A DNA stretch of 64,000 nucleotides. Source: Syngnathus acus (lineage: Eukaryota; Chordata; Actinopteri; Syngnathiformes; Syngnathidae). Location: NCBI RefSeq assembly GCF_901709675.1, contig NC_051093.1, positions 5,353,053 through 5,417,052 on the forward strand, given 5' to 3'. This document shows, one piece after another, positions 25,001 to 35,800 of the stretch; the stretch's first letter is position 1; the number at the start of each line of letters is the position of its first letter. The position numbers and the translations under genes are program-made. The notes beneath the pieces are model-generated. The model was not told the DNA's origin, did no database searches, and saw only the letters and a program-made list of their open reading frames with translations.

Positions 25001-28000
25001 TTCTGGGCAGCGGGAGTTTCCCATCCTTTTTTGGACCGCACCCTGTATAAGAGCAGAGGAGGAGAGAAAAAAAAATGGATGATTGGAATTCGATTTATTA
25101 CTTGGAGATGCATATCTGTGTCAGATTGGGAGTTGGAGCGTGTGTACATGAAATGAAGATGGATTTATTATTCGTAGCATGTTTTCAAACAGACATCTTG
25201 ATGTCGAGGAAAAAAAGTTATAACATAAAGCAAATGGAATGCATATTGGTCAAGCAGCCATATTTTTTGGAAGCAAAAACAATGTGACGACAGGGTGGAC
25301 ATTTACGTTAGTATTTAATGAGCGTATGGTGGACATGATTCAGCTAGCATGCTAGCTGAGAACAAATATTTTTCTGTCACTTTTTTTTTTAATCAATAAA
25401 TTTTAATATGACGGAGTGAACATGTTGACAAACGTGTTGATAAAAAAATACAAGTGTAAATAATAACTCTAGCAAGACAAAAAATGATAATAAATGTGTT
25501 TTTCACAGCTGACAGTTTTTCCGGTATATGCTGACTTTGTATAACCACCGTGTACTTTGACAAAACAAGCTCGGTAGCTTGTCAAAGCCGATTATATCAG
25601 CATAATATCATCAGAAAGCAATTTGCACGCCCGCCCTTGTCCAATTTCCTCTCAGATGTTTACTCCGCAAACTCGTTGCACGTGTTTGAAGGGATTGAGG
25701 AGAAACAAAAAAAGCTAATTTTAACTCCACGCTGGTTTGCTCAAAGATTGCAAAAATTGATAACCTCTTATCGCAATCACACCGACTGGGTTGGGCCCGC
25801 TTTGGGTTCTGCTTTTACTTATCGCTGACACCGTCGGAGCGTGTCGAGTCGAGAAGTCGAGGGAGGGCTGGGAAAAATGTTCAACGTTATTCTCTGCGGA
25901 CACGCTCGGCGCTCTCGTGAATATCAATATGAGAGCGGTGATGAAAGAAGGCGTCGGGATATCATACAGTATTACGTTTGACTTCTTTTGTAGTATTTGT
26001 CTTTTTATGATGATGGATTTAGGTCAAGCGTGCAAGCACATGGTGATCATTTATGTATTACGGTTCTTAACATACAAATCCGGCTATTGATGCCAACGTG
26101 AAACCGTTTTGACAGATAGCCGTGCTCGCGGAGAACATCAAGACCGCATTCTTCGCTTTCCACAGTTTGTTCACTTCTCATGTTTGTTGACAGGACGACA
26201 GGCCGGCAGGCCAAAAAGCTGCCGGACCCTTTGAGAAAACACCTGCCCCTCAAGGCCTGAGCACATGTTTCCACTTCTCGATGGAATTTCAGAGAAAGCA
26301 TCATTTTGGATCTTCTCTTACTTCAGCCACAGTTTCCATTGACTAAATAGCCTTAAGTGATGTTTTGTGGAGGGCTACTCTAGGAAACCTGCTCCTCAAA
26401 AATGTCTTCTAAATCTTAACACTGCATGGCAGCCATCCATGACAATCCGTATTTACGACAAACTCATTATTAGATCTCAAGTGTACCTAATGAAGTGGCC
26501 TCGTGAGTCTAAAACGTTTCAGGACCTCTGAAGTGACACATCATCAACACTCAATATCACATCCGTAAACAGCATCCACGATGAAACCTTTGACGACATC
26601 ACAAGCCGACAAAGTTTGGTTGACCCCAAACAATGACATCTGCTTATTTGGATTCTGCCGTACATCTCGCCAACTTGTCCCACGGACAGCTGCCTGGAGC
26701 ATCCAGTGATCACAGCTGCAGCTTGAGGGGGCGAAAAAAACAAAAACACGTTCCTTAGAGCCAGATGTACTGCCGCCCATAAGGAGTTAAATCACTTGAC
26801 CTATTAAAAGACTTGACAGACATATTCCGTATGGGGACTTAATGTGAGTAACTCAAAAGACAGATCATTACTGCCGTACTGAGGAGCAAAGAGAGGAGCT
26901 GAGTCACCAGTAAAGTATATCTGATAGAAAGGAAAATGTCTGTTAGCTCTTAATGTAACTGTCAGAAAAATAAAATAAAATATTGCAGACTAAACACAGA
27001 CTGTTCACACCTGCACAAACACGCCGCCAAGAGCCGTGTTATCAGTCAGCGCCACCTTAAATACGAGCGCAATCACTTCGCAGGACCTCATAAGACGGCA
27101 GTGGACACTGCAGCTGCTCTGTGTGATTAAGACACTTGGCTCGCTTCCTGCGTCTATCACGTTATTGTTTCAGCCGGTGGATTTGATCAAGCCGGGCCGG
27201 CAGTAGCGTTTTCATATTTTCACATATATTACTACTGGCGTCGGCTCCAGCTCAATTTTAATGAGGTTATAAAAAAACAATTGATTATTGCAAAAAGACA
27301 TAATGATCAAAACTTATTACTATGACCATCCTGATCTCATATTATAGTGGTGCCTTGACATACAAGTTGAATTCATTCCAAGACCACACTCGTAACTCCA
27401 GACACTTGTATTTCAAATCATCTTCTCCCATTGAAATGAATGGAAATGGTATTAATCAGTTCCAGACTCCCCAAAAAAAGCAACAAATGTTGTCGTCTGT
27501 AATTTCATTCATTCATTCATTCATTCATTTGCTGAATCTCTTATTAATACAGAACAATACAACATAGATGCTAATTAACATTAGCATTGAGCTCACTTTC
27601 TTTAAGCAGTTGTTTTAAATAAGCACTGAGTAATTCTTTTGTTTGTTTTGTTTGAGGGTTAACTTCAACTGGGACTGGCATTAAACAACTTTTTTTACGA
27701 CTTATTCACTATTTGCTAACTGCTGCTTATTAAGTGTGTCGAGAGTTCCCGGTCACCAAAGCAATTGGTAGCTTTGGAATAATTGTAACCAGAAGACACG
27801 ATTGATTGAGCAACAAGGAGGCTACAATTTAAAAAAAAATAAAATAAAAAAATGATACGAACGATTGAGGCAGTTTTATACAGTGTGCGAGCACGCAACA
27901 GATCCATGCCAGGAATTTTAATCTACTCCCTTTAAGTCAGTCGTTGAGCCCTTTCGCGAGCCAACGTGAAACTCTTTCGCAGTCAAGCGAAGCGGCTCGC

Positions 28001-28317
28001 ACGCACACGCCAGCGTGACGTCATACGTTTGCACAAGCGCACACCTGACCCAAACCTGCACGAGAAAAATCTGGATTGCCATCATCCCGAGAATTTTGCA
28101 GTGTGTTGCTGTGAATTCTTCACAATTGCGTGCAGAGAGTAAAAAAATTCTCAGTTTGAGATTTTCTTTTTAAGAATCACCATTCATAAAACGTACCCGA
28201 ATTTTCTACCTTGACATGCATTTACTTAAACGATACCGTACCAGCTTGAGTGGCGGCGAAGTGCAGTAGAATCAAAACCAACAGCTGTATTGTCCCATTC
28301 CTTAAAAAGTCTTCCAT
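2923..28317 (-). CDS. col5a3: Fibrillar procollagen alpha chain, type V/XI class (alpha-3(V)-like), complete, 67 coding exons
   Basis: This gene encodes a secreted procollagen chain that trimerises in the ER and joins heterotypic fibrils in the extracellular matrix. The ATG is at 28317-28315 and the stop at 2925-2923. The exons I placed total 5,502 nt without a frame break and give 1,833 residues. Domains are: signal peptide about 1-25, TSPN/laminin-G about 26-225, variable domain about 226-436, minor helix about 437-514, N-telopeptide about 515-546, main helix 547-1557, and C-propeptide 1558-1833. Exon sizes of 45, 54, 90 and 108 nt, each starting with a Gly codon, match the recalled human alpha-1(V) exon by exon. 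The class is V/XI because of the TSPN domain, the N-telopeptide pattern ending AIIQQAQ, and the C-terminus CFTG. The choice of col5a3 over col5a1 or col11a1 rests on linkage to rdh8 and on the basic N-propeptide, and is an inference. The teleost a/b copy is undecided. Confidence 0.9.
4136..15574 (-). CDS. col5a3: col5a3 main triple-helix exons (48 exons)
   Basis: In transcript order the exons are 15521-15574, 15327-15380, 15202-15255, 15019-15072, 14790-14843, 14379-14423, 13588-13641, 13479-13523, 13351-13404, 13123-13167, 12746-12799, 12296-12340, 12124-12177, 11976-12020, 11814-11867, 11629-11736, 11460-11513, 11150-11203, 11015-11059, 10822-10875, 10644-10688, 10460-10513, 10302-10355, 10093-10146, 9913-10020, 9669-9758, 9537-9590, 9318-9425, 9132-9239, 8898-8951, 8653-8706, 8452-8559, 8331-8384, 7373-7426, 6391-6444, 6272-6325, 6089-6196, 5945-5998, 5804-5857, 5671-5724, 5522-5575, 5321-5428, 5165-5218, 4964-5017, 4797-4904, 4431-4484, 4287-4322, 4136-4189. 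Sizes are 31 x 54, 7 x 45, 8 x 108, one 90 and one 36 nt. Every exon starts with Gly and ends after the Y residue. No Gly substitution or stop was found, which is expected of a functional fibril-forming chain. Confidence 0.9.
15672..16920 (-). CDS. col5a3: col5a3 exons 9-14: minor triple helix, N-telopeptide and start of main helix
   Basis: The exons are 16867-16920 (54 nt), 16750-16791 (42), 16363-16425 (63), 16010-16084 (75), 15823-15906 (84) and 15672-15728 (57). They encode [10 protein letters not shown], then [14 protein letters not shown], two further Gly-X-Y exons of the interrupted minor helix ending GTLLMLP, the telopeptide-like [11 protein letters not shown]...AIIQQAQ, and LSMK followed by the first Gly of the main helix. 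GTLLMLP and AIIQQAQ correspond closely to GTMLMLP and AILQQAR of human alpha-1(V), recalled from memory. This fixes the class of the gene. Confidence 0.9.
16999..17303 (-). CDS. col5a3: col5a3 exons 7-8: acidic, tyrosine-rich variable domain
   Basis: Two exons of 114 nt each are at 17190-17303 and 16999-17112, both phase 0. Exon 7 carries an N-glycosylation sequon (NMTE) near its end. Exon 8 carries repeated Tyr in an acidic setting ([20 protein letters not shown]), which fits the sulphated-tyrosine region known in the alpha-1(V) and alpha-1(XI) N-propeptides. It lies just before the minor helix. As in other V/XI chains this part of the N-propeptide is expected to stay on the fibril surface and limit fibril diameter, which is family knowledge and not shown here. 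Confidence 0.85.
17545..17791. mobile_element. Non-autonomous hAT-like element (MITE) in collagen intron 6
   Basis: The left end reads CAGGGATGGGCA (17545-17556). The right end, reverse-complemented, reads CAAGGGATGGGCA (17779-17791), so the terminal inverted repeats match apart from one inserted A. The flanks TATGTACC (17538-17545) and TAGATACC (17792-17799) match at 6 of 8 positions, as expected for a decayed 8-bp target duplication. The element is about 247 bp and encodes no transposase. It lies between collagen exons 6 and 7 and does not touch either splice site. Confidence 0.6.
17922..18281 (-). CDS. col5a3: col5a3 exon 6: lysine-rich variable-domain exon
   Basis: This 360-nt exon (120 residues, 241-360 of the chain) is bounded by AAAAG/AAG and GAG/GTAGTT and is in phase 0 at both ends. 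Its first third is an extreme basic tract from about residue 249 to 285, made of Lys, Arg and Gly (for example [20 protein letters not shown]). The remaining two thirds turn acidic and proline-rich. Positively charged variable-domain exons are known in type V/XI chains (the alternative exon 6B of COL11A1, and a basic segment reported for pro-alpha-3(V)). I infer binding to heparan sulphate or other polyanions. Both ends being phase 0 would also allow exon skipping without a frameshift. Confidence 0.88.
18984..28317 (-). CDS. col5a3: col5a3 coding exons 1-5: signal peptide and TSPN/laminin-G domain
   Basis: In transcript order the exons are 28242-28317 (76 nt), 22412-22561 (150), 22128-22332 (205), 21891-22056 (166) and 18984-19106 (123), with phases 1, 1, 2, 0, 0 that join cleanly. 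Exon 1 encodes a short polar start, a hydrophobic core ([10 protein letters not shown]) and a small-residue cleavage region (AATQA). The rest is a TSPN domain with signatures [70 protein letters not shown] and the Cys pair in [10 protein letters not shown]. Four domain cysteines are seen (GLCGN, LDCHK, YC, DC), as in alpha-1(V). Exon 3 must end at GA before GTGGGT, because only that join restores the DGEWHRIA motif. Intron 1 spans 22562-28241. Confidence 0.9.
19107..21890 (-). other. col5a3: Collagen intron 4 (2.8 kb), no gene seen
   Basis: This intron separates TSPN exons 4 and 5. It contains AT-rich sequence and a GC-rich stretch at about 20560-20720. The open frames there have no recognisable family feature and no supporting splice pattern. 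No repeat with clear ends was found. Confidence 0.6.
27345..27475. repeat. Dispersed fish repeat in collagen intron 1
   Basis: The segment starts TATAGTGGTGCCTTGACATA and continues with alternating ACTCGTAACTC-like and CATTGAAATGAATGGAAATG motifs, ending in CCCC plus an A-run. This layout is recalled from many copies in fish genomes. The family name is not certain and the borders are approximate. Confidence 0.5.
27505..27530. repeat. (ATTC)n microsatellite
   Basis: Perfect ATTC tetranucleotide repeats of about six units sit just after the dispersed repeat in collagen intron 1. Confidence 0.85.
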
Positions 28318-31300
28318 CTTCCCAAATCTTGAGGGCCCCCCCTCTTCCACCAAAATGTATCAGTCCAAAAAGTTTCAGGCACTAAGCAGCCATGGATGTA
28401 GAGGACAAAGGTAAAAAAAAATTAAATTGAAATTGAAGCCGGTGGTTGCCGGACTGTTGGAGAGGTTCCTTTGTTGTGGTGGCTCCTCTCAAGATCCTCT
28501 CATTCAATTTCTCCTCCTCGCCATCACTCCCTCCCTCTGTTCGCCTCCCCCTCCTCCTTCCTTCCCCTCCCTTAGGTGGGCGTCTTGGAGAGAAGCCTTC
28601 TTAGAGCCAAGCTTGGAGGAAGCCCCTGCCGTTAATCACCTTTATTACTGCCATAATTTGCTCGCTCTCACTTGTTGACACGATCATTATCCACCGAGGT
28701 GACATGTGGATCACCCTTGTTAATCTGCTTGTTGCCTGATGTCATTTGATGTCATGCATGTCAGCCGTAAAAAAAAAAAAAAAAAGTCCACAATACACCG
28801 CATTGTGAGTCAGCCGTGTAAAATGGAGCCTCAGTGGAGAGCTCATTAGACATTTTCTTCTTATTATGAACAAAAATAATCTATGACTCATCTGAGAGGT
28901 CAGCATGTCCTGCCTTGAAGCTCTCAAACAAATCGTCTAAATCAGGGGTTTTGTCCAAGGAACCATCATTATAACCAAGAAGCAACTCTGCTTTGGCGGA
29001 ACATTATTTTTCAAAGTAAATGGGTAAATGATTCACAAAATTAGCTGGAAAATAAATCAAGTCTAAATAATAAATCAATTTTATTTTTAAAAATGTTACA
29101 ATTATGTTCCATTTCCAATTTTGCGGACCACCTGTAATACCGGCATGGACCACTAGAGGGTCGCGAACCACCGGTTGACAATCCCTGGCCTAAATGATCA
29201 AATAATATCTGTGGACATATTGAAGTTGTCCAAGCTCCCACCGCCGTCCGTCTCTCTTCTCACAGGCCCGCCCGTATGGGAGCCGCGCACATTCCGAGCA
29301 GCTTTTAGCAGATAGTTACCAAGAGTCCCGTGGACAGTCTGAACCGTGGGTGACAAATACTTGCGCTGTGTACACGAGTCCAACTTAGGCCTAATTGATT
29401 TGTCAGGTCCGCAACAAATGTTTAGCAACGGAGCTATTTATCCTTCCCCGTGCCGGCAGCCTGTCACGTTTCATAAATCACAACGCTCTTGATGAAATGC
29501 TGAGGAGGTGCAGGTCAACATGGGGAACCTTCTTCATTGTCAGACAAGTGTAAAAATAAGTTAGCCGCTGTAAAATGGGAATGTCAGCAAAGCTCAAACG
29601 TCAAGTTGATCTTTCTGAGGGAAAATAGACACTCCTTTATTAAATTTAATTCTTTTCTTTTTTTTTTTAGGAGGCTGTTTCAGATTTCAGATTTGGTGAT
29701 TAAGGTAAGGCTGCTCTGTTTTTTTTTACATACATGCAGGAAAAAAATTAATCAGCAGAGATCAACTGAGCCTGTTTTTGCAAACGCAAATCTCGGGAAA
29801 TATCAATTTACAATGTTAAATATCCCCTTATACATTTCATATTTTACTGTACCCATGCTCATAACATGACGCAGGTTCACGTGAGTATCAAAGATGGCCG
29901 ACGTCGCTAATCGTTTTAAACGCCAAGCCACGCAAAGCCGACCGCTTGACCTTATTTCGGGCATCTGCGAGGCGTGGTCTGACTTTTTAGCATCCTCGAG
30001 TGGACTTGAGAAGCGTCGGGGATTAGGAGGAGATCTTTTGGAGTGGCCTTTCCATTCAGCTTCCTTGGGATCAGCTCTGTCTGTGGAAGAAAAACATGCC
30101 AGAACATGACAAAATGCAAACAGCCAAAGAAAATATTTATGTGAAGGAAGGGGCAAGAGAGGGAGAAAAGACAGAATGGACTAATTTCATTTGAAAATGA
30201 TTTATATATATTCAAGGGCAAGGGTGTTTTTTTTTTTTTTCCACTTTGTCATTTTGACAAAGCTGATTTCAAGGAATGTGTTGAATGAGCTTGGGAGTGG
30301 AACGAGAAAAATTTATCAGCTATATATGGTTGGAGCTTTTTTTTTTTTAATGATTCCCGCTTGTGCTCATTAGTTAAACGCTAGCTTCTTTTACAATTCA
30401 ATTCCACTGGAAAAAAAAAACTCTGAATGTGGAAATGTTTGACTAGTTCAGCAAAAAGGAAATGCCAGTGTGGTGATAATTGTGCCCATTAGACTTGGTG
30501 GGAGTGCTAAGCTAGCTAACGTTGCAGACTGAGCTTTCCCAAAGGTTCAGTTTTGATCCTTTTTTGAAACAAATCTTGTATCTGTGAGTTTATTTCTCTC
30601 TGGTCACCACCTTTTGATGATCTTTGCTGTGCTGTTTTTTATTGTTTTTTTATTTAATTTGCTGTGCTGCAGCTGTCGCAACAGTTTTGACGCCCCCCCA
30701 CATCCCCTAGAACCTTTTCCCAGCTTCTCAAACCAATTCTTTTCTGTTTTTAAGTCGACTCTCTCCCTCCCTCCACTCGCAGCCCATCCATTGCGCCATC
30801 TCTTTCCTCGCGTCTCTTCTCATCAAGTTTGCATTCCACACCTCCTCTGCAGACTGTGCACAAAAGAGCAGAAAGCGCCACTGATGACCTGCAGCAAACA
30901 TTCCACTCCGACCCGCTCAGGTCGTCGTCATTCCCAGGCGCACTGTCAATCGTCTTGAAAAGAAAAAGTATTTTTTTAGTTACTAAAAATCTGACTGGCT
31001 CACTAGAAGTCAGTTTGAGGACAGTGAAATCTCTGCACGTGCATCCTCGAATCTTTTAACAGGAAATTGGAAATAAAGCTATAAAAGAAGATTGTGATGA
31101 GGGTGGGCTGTGCGGGGGATCATCAGATATGAAGCAACTCTGGAAAAATAAAAAGTTATGGATGGAGTTGAGGGAGCAGAGCGTCTAGGTAAAGAAAATG
31201 CTCTAAGGTGTCAGTGCTGAAAGGTGGAAAGAAACAAAAAAGATTAAAGTGGAGAGGGAGGAGGGGGGGGTCAACGTTTACAAGTATTGACTTGCATTAT

Positions 31301-32841
31301 CTCCTCGTCTTTGTCTCGCCCGCTGACTCTCGTGGTCTTCATTGCTCAGTTTTCTGAAATTCCACAGTGGCAGCTTCAGGGATCATAATGTGGGTCACAG
31401 CGCCTCATTATCTCCATCCACACCTGTCCACCTTCTAAGCATGCAAAAGAATGCAAGGAATCATCTAGCAGCTAGCTCCATTGTTAAGATCACGCAAGTG
31501 AGCAGACAATAAACTCTCAGGAAATCCCAGCGAGTGTTTTATTTATTTGCTACAGCGAGAGGAAATGAAGCTTGATCTGCAGATCAAGCGATAATAGAAG
31601 CTTGATCACTACCGTGATGAATGAAAATCAATTCAACCGGTTTTTATCTTGATATATTTGGGCTACATGGAGTGATTTGTTAGCTTAGCCACCAGCCTGT
31701 GGTGAGTCTCGCTTGGACCCGCATGGCTGCGAGAATATCTCCTTTCAGCGTTTTGAAGGAAATGAGCAGCTGCTCCCTGACAGTGGAGGCTTCTTTTCAC
31801 CTCCAGAGTATGTCAACATCTCCCGGCCTTCATACTGTGGCCAGAGTTCTTTACATAATTCCCTGCTGTGACCAAATAATAACCTTGATGCTTTACAAAT
31901 GTTTAAAATCTGCACAAGAGAACAATCTGTTCCACTCATGCCCAAAAGGCAGTCGTCTGAAAAAATGAAAGGCAGCTCTTGCACTTTGACCTCACACGGT
32001 AGACAAAAATAACAAGTCTGCTCGAGCTCTTATCAGATGCACTTTGACCCCTGTCAACGTCACTCACAGTTGACAAAGCCTGAAAAACGATTTACTGATG
32101 ATAACCTGGATGGGATTTGTCTTCAGTTCCTTTGCTTCAGTTTTGGATTACTGTGATTTAATTTCTGCCTTCGTCAATTCTTGGCTGCGTTCACTGAGCC
32201 TGTGCTATACTTTCTAACCACAAGATGGCAGCACAACCTCAGGCATTAAGTGACTGCAACTTTACTTGCATATTGTAAATTTACTAAAGTACAATTTCGA
32301 AATAAATTGTAAGCAAGTGCTAGTTGAAAAATATTATATAAAATTAAATGACGCATTTTGTTTTTCTTAATTAATGCTATGTTTCACCTTTTAAGAATTG
32401 ATCAATGTGTTCCAAGAATGAATAAAATTAAATCTTACGAAAGTTGTGACGTAACCTGGAAACAGCGGCTATAAACAAAACAACGTGTCAACAGTATGCT
32501 GTGAAAAAAAAAATAATAATCGTGTCACATTGTATCCCGCTTCGTAATCACATAAGCACTGCCCCCTCTGTCACGCGCACGCTCACGCATCACTTTCCCC
32601 CCTTCTTTTTTCGGTGAGGAATTACACTAACTTCATTGGAATAAGTCTTAAACGTGCACGGGCTTGCGCGGGATGCCACGTACTTTGCAGCCGGTGATCC
32701 CACTGCCGGGGCATGTGACCGCATTAGACGCTCACATGGCCGCCGCAGCGATCCGCATTTAGTCGGGGCCGAGCGAGCTAAAGCATCCGGAGGAGCCGAG
32801 AAGCGCTTCGAAGCTGCACGGCTCCCTTATCCGCACTCATC
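28318..32841. other. Shared 4.5-kb upstream region between divergent col5a3 and rdh8
   Basis: The two genes are transcribed away from each other, so both promoters must lie here. Next to the collagen ATG is a C-rich stretch (about 28330-28345) without an obvious TATA box. Next to the rdh8 ATG is a GC-rich segment at about 32640-32840 that probably holds its 5' UTR and core promoter. A GGATTA motif of the CRX/OTX type lies at 32145-32150; it would suit a photoreceptor gene, but a single hexamer is weak evidence. A hAT-like element is at 28943-29187. No coding exon was found. Confidence 0.5.
28943..29187. mobile_element. Non-autonomous hAT-like element with 8-bp target-site duplication
   Basis: The element begins CAGGGGTTTT and ends AATCCCTG, giving imperfect terminal inverted repeats of the hAT type (CAGGGRTT). 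It is flanked by GTCTAAAT (28935-28942) and GCCTAAAT (29188-29195), an 8-bp duplication with one mismatch, which is the hAT signature. At 245 bp it has no transposase. It lies about 0.6 kb upstream of the collagen start codon, so it may sit in or near that promoter. Confidence 0.7.
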
Positions 32842-35800
32842 ATGGCGAACGGCGGGCAGAAAGTTGTGCTGATCACCGGCTGCTCCTCCGGCATCGGCCT
32901 GAGAATCGCCGTCACGCTGGCCAGAGATGAGAAGAAGCGTTACCATGGTAAACTTTTCGGTTCTGTTTTAAAGACCTACTAGTGGCCTTTCGGAAAAACG
33001 GGTCCATGTTTACTTTTGTGGTCCCCCCCTGCAGGGCTGAAACGTGCCATCTAGGCTCCTTTTACGCACTTTTTACGCACTCGGTGTCGCGTCCACGCGC
33101 GGATATGGTATCTATAACCCCCGCCTTTCCTTTTTTTTTTTTAAAGGGAGGATCGGGAATCAGTCACCCCTCTGTTTTGTGTTGTGCTTGAGCCATTATC
33201 ATGTGAAAGCCCACTTCTTTCCAGGGCCGGAGGGGAGGGGGGGCTGAGGGGGGTTCTCCGGGGAGACTTGGTTTTCCAGGCACCATCGTAAAAAGGAGGC
33301 TTGTCACTTCTCTTTCACGTGACCTCTCCACCACAAACCCCCCTGTATTTTTTCCTCCCAACCTTAGCCTTTGTGGGTATATGCACCGCTCGCTCTGCTT
33401 TAGTACCGTGTCTAATAGGCCTACAGAGCCAAAGTTTTAAGGTGAGGAGGGGGGCAAAGTTTGAGACCTGTACAAGCAAAGACTCACTCCCATTTGAAGT
33501 GTTCAATGGTGCCTGGGAGTCACTCAAGCTCTTCTCCATCCATGTTATCACTCAGAATTTAATTTTCTGTGGAAAAGTCAACCATTTTGTTATACCTCCT
33601 CCGAACTCAGCATTCACACATTAGCATTGACCATAAAGTGTTTCGAAAAAGCGTCTTGTTCAACCACAGAATATCTCCAAGGTAAACACTATACTTACAA
33701 TTATTTTTTTTGCACCACAAATTATGTGAAAACATGTTGAGGAGTCGCCCTATGAATAGTGGAGGTCACCAGATAATTTCCGAAGACCCTTTTGGGAAAG
33801 AAAATGGAATATTACGTGAAAGCGGTGCTTAGTTCATTCAGTTGTGTTTGCAACTCAGTGTGGTTCGTCCAAGAATGTTCAAGTGGCCCGAGCGTAATTC
33901 CTGCAGGAGCCCCAGAGAACAATGGCCCTCTTGTTGCTTTCGCAGTCAAACGTACATTTCTTCGTCTGCCTCGCAAATTGCTACATTGTTCTTAATTTAC
34001 TTCACGATGCCATACGATATCGGAACTGTTGGCGAGTACTTGCCAGGCTGGTTCTCAATTAAGAAACCTCAAACACTGTTTGCCTTCATCTAAAAATACT
34101 CAGCCAACTGACATGACGCTTGGATGTTTATCACTGGAGGCCAACTCCTTGTTTACCTCCCCTGACCTACGTTGCGCAAGAGTGTTTTCCTCCCCCTGAT
34201 AGCGTCACTCGGCCGACTCAGCGAAACGTACGAGGCCTCGCAGTTGTGGGCTAATGTGGCCCCGGCGTGTAAAGTTCAAACCGAATCAGCTCTGTGTCCT
34301 GTGAGGCGTGCGTGTCGCGGGAACTTTGACCCCCGCGGCTTCTCTGAGTGTGTTGCGTGTGCTTGATGGTGCGTAACGAGGAAGTCGCATAGCGGTGGCC
34401 TCTCTGATCAAAGAGCTCAAAGTCCCGTGTGCCACCTCGGTGCCGTTGGTCATTATTGTTAACTAGCAGCCATAACATTTTGTACAATATAAAAATGTCT
34501 GTCTTGTTGTCTACCCCCCTGTAGTCATCGCGACCATGCGTGACCTGAAGAAGAAGAACAAACTGGTGGAAGCGGCCGGAGACGTGTACGGGAAGACCTT
34601 GGTGTTGTTGCCGCTGGACGTGTGCAGCGACCAATCGGTCAAGCAGTGCATCAACAGCGTGAAGGAGCGTCATATTGATATCTTGAGTGAGTCAGTCTGC
34701 CCTACATGACCTCACAATGTCCCAATTTATCATATAATAGTGACGTACTGACGAGCTCAGAGAGGAGTTGAGACGTTCTGAATCCAGATTGAAGTCTAGG
34801 CAGGACTGCAAGGCCTGTCCGGAACTTTGGGAAATTTCTTATTGGACACTTATTGAGGCTTTTATACTCAGTATTCTTTTGATACAATTAAATTATTTCT
34901 TTTTTATATATCAGTACCCCAATTGACACAATGTACTCTCTTAAATGTAGTGGCGACAGCATAAGGAAATGGGGTCAGTGTAGCAGGTCTAATACGTATT
35001 TTCTGCTTGGATGCGCCAAACAAGCTCTTTAATAATAAAGTCGGATCATGTGCTAAGGCTCGAATGTGAAGAAAGGTTCTTTTTAGAAGCCTGCTTGCAT
35101 CTTGTGCAAAGTCCAAAGCCCCTTCACCTCATTACTCAAGAACTACAAGGCCTTTGTCAACGCCAACTGTTGCGTCACACTTTTTTGAGTGTGTTTGCTT
35201 TTACACTGACCTCTGGTGGTCGGCTCAATTGAAGCTACCAGAAGTAAAGCAGAGCTGCATCGAGCCGATCTTCCCAAGCGTAGTTGTTTATCTGATGCTG
35301 AGCACTGTGTGTTTATCTCTGACAGTAAACAATGCAGGCGTGGGCTTGCTTGGCCCCGTGGAGAGCATCAGCATCGATGAGATGAAGCGAGTGTTCGAGA
35401 CCAACTTCTTTGGAGTCGTCCGCATGATCAAAGAGGTCATGCCAGACATGAAGAAGAGGCGGTCCGGACACATTGTGGTCATGAGCAGCGTCATGGGTCT
35501 TCAGGGTAGGCGTCCGTTGATCCTGTGCGGAATCTGGTGCACCAATTGATTTGCTTTTGCTTGTCTCGGAACAGGTGTTGTGTTCAACGATGTTTACACC
35601 GCTTCCAAATTTGCCATGGAGGGCTTTTGCGAGAGCATGGCCGTGCAGCTGATGAAGTTCAACGTCAGGTAACGTATGTGAACTCGTTAAGAGCCATATT
35701 CCCAATGAAGAGCGCCGTCGGCGTCAATTACCGTCAACTGTTTTTTATTTTATGGGAATGGTGTTGTCCAACTCTGGTTTGATCATAAGATGGGAAAAAT

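Larger units (their letters stand above)
22562..28241 (-). other. col5a3: Collagen intron 1 (5.7 kb), likely regulatory, no gene seen
   Basis: A long first intron is normal for fibrillar collagens and often carries enhancers; nothing in the sequence proves this here. It contains T- and A-runs, a dispersed repeat at about 27345-27475 and an ATTC microsatellite. No exon-like open frame with splice sites and family features was found on either strand. Confidence 0.6.

Noticed and set aside
2923-28317. col11a1, col11a2 or col5a1 as identity of the collagen
   Set aside because: The class is shared, but linkage to rdh8, the basic variable exon and the sequence changes favour col5a3. This is not proven without a tree.
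30191-31059. Short hydrophobic frames between the divergent genes
   Set aside because: They are driven by T-runs, have no conserved feature, and no splice sites link them.
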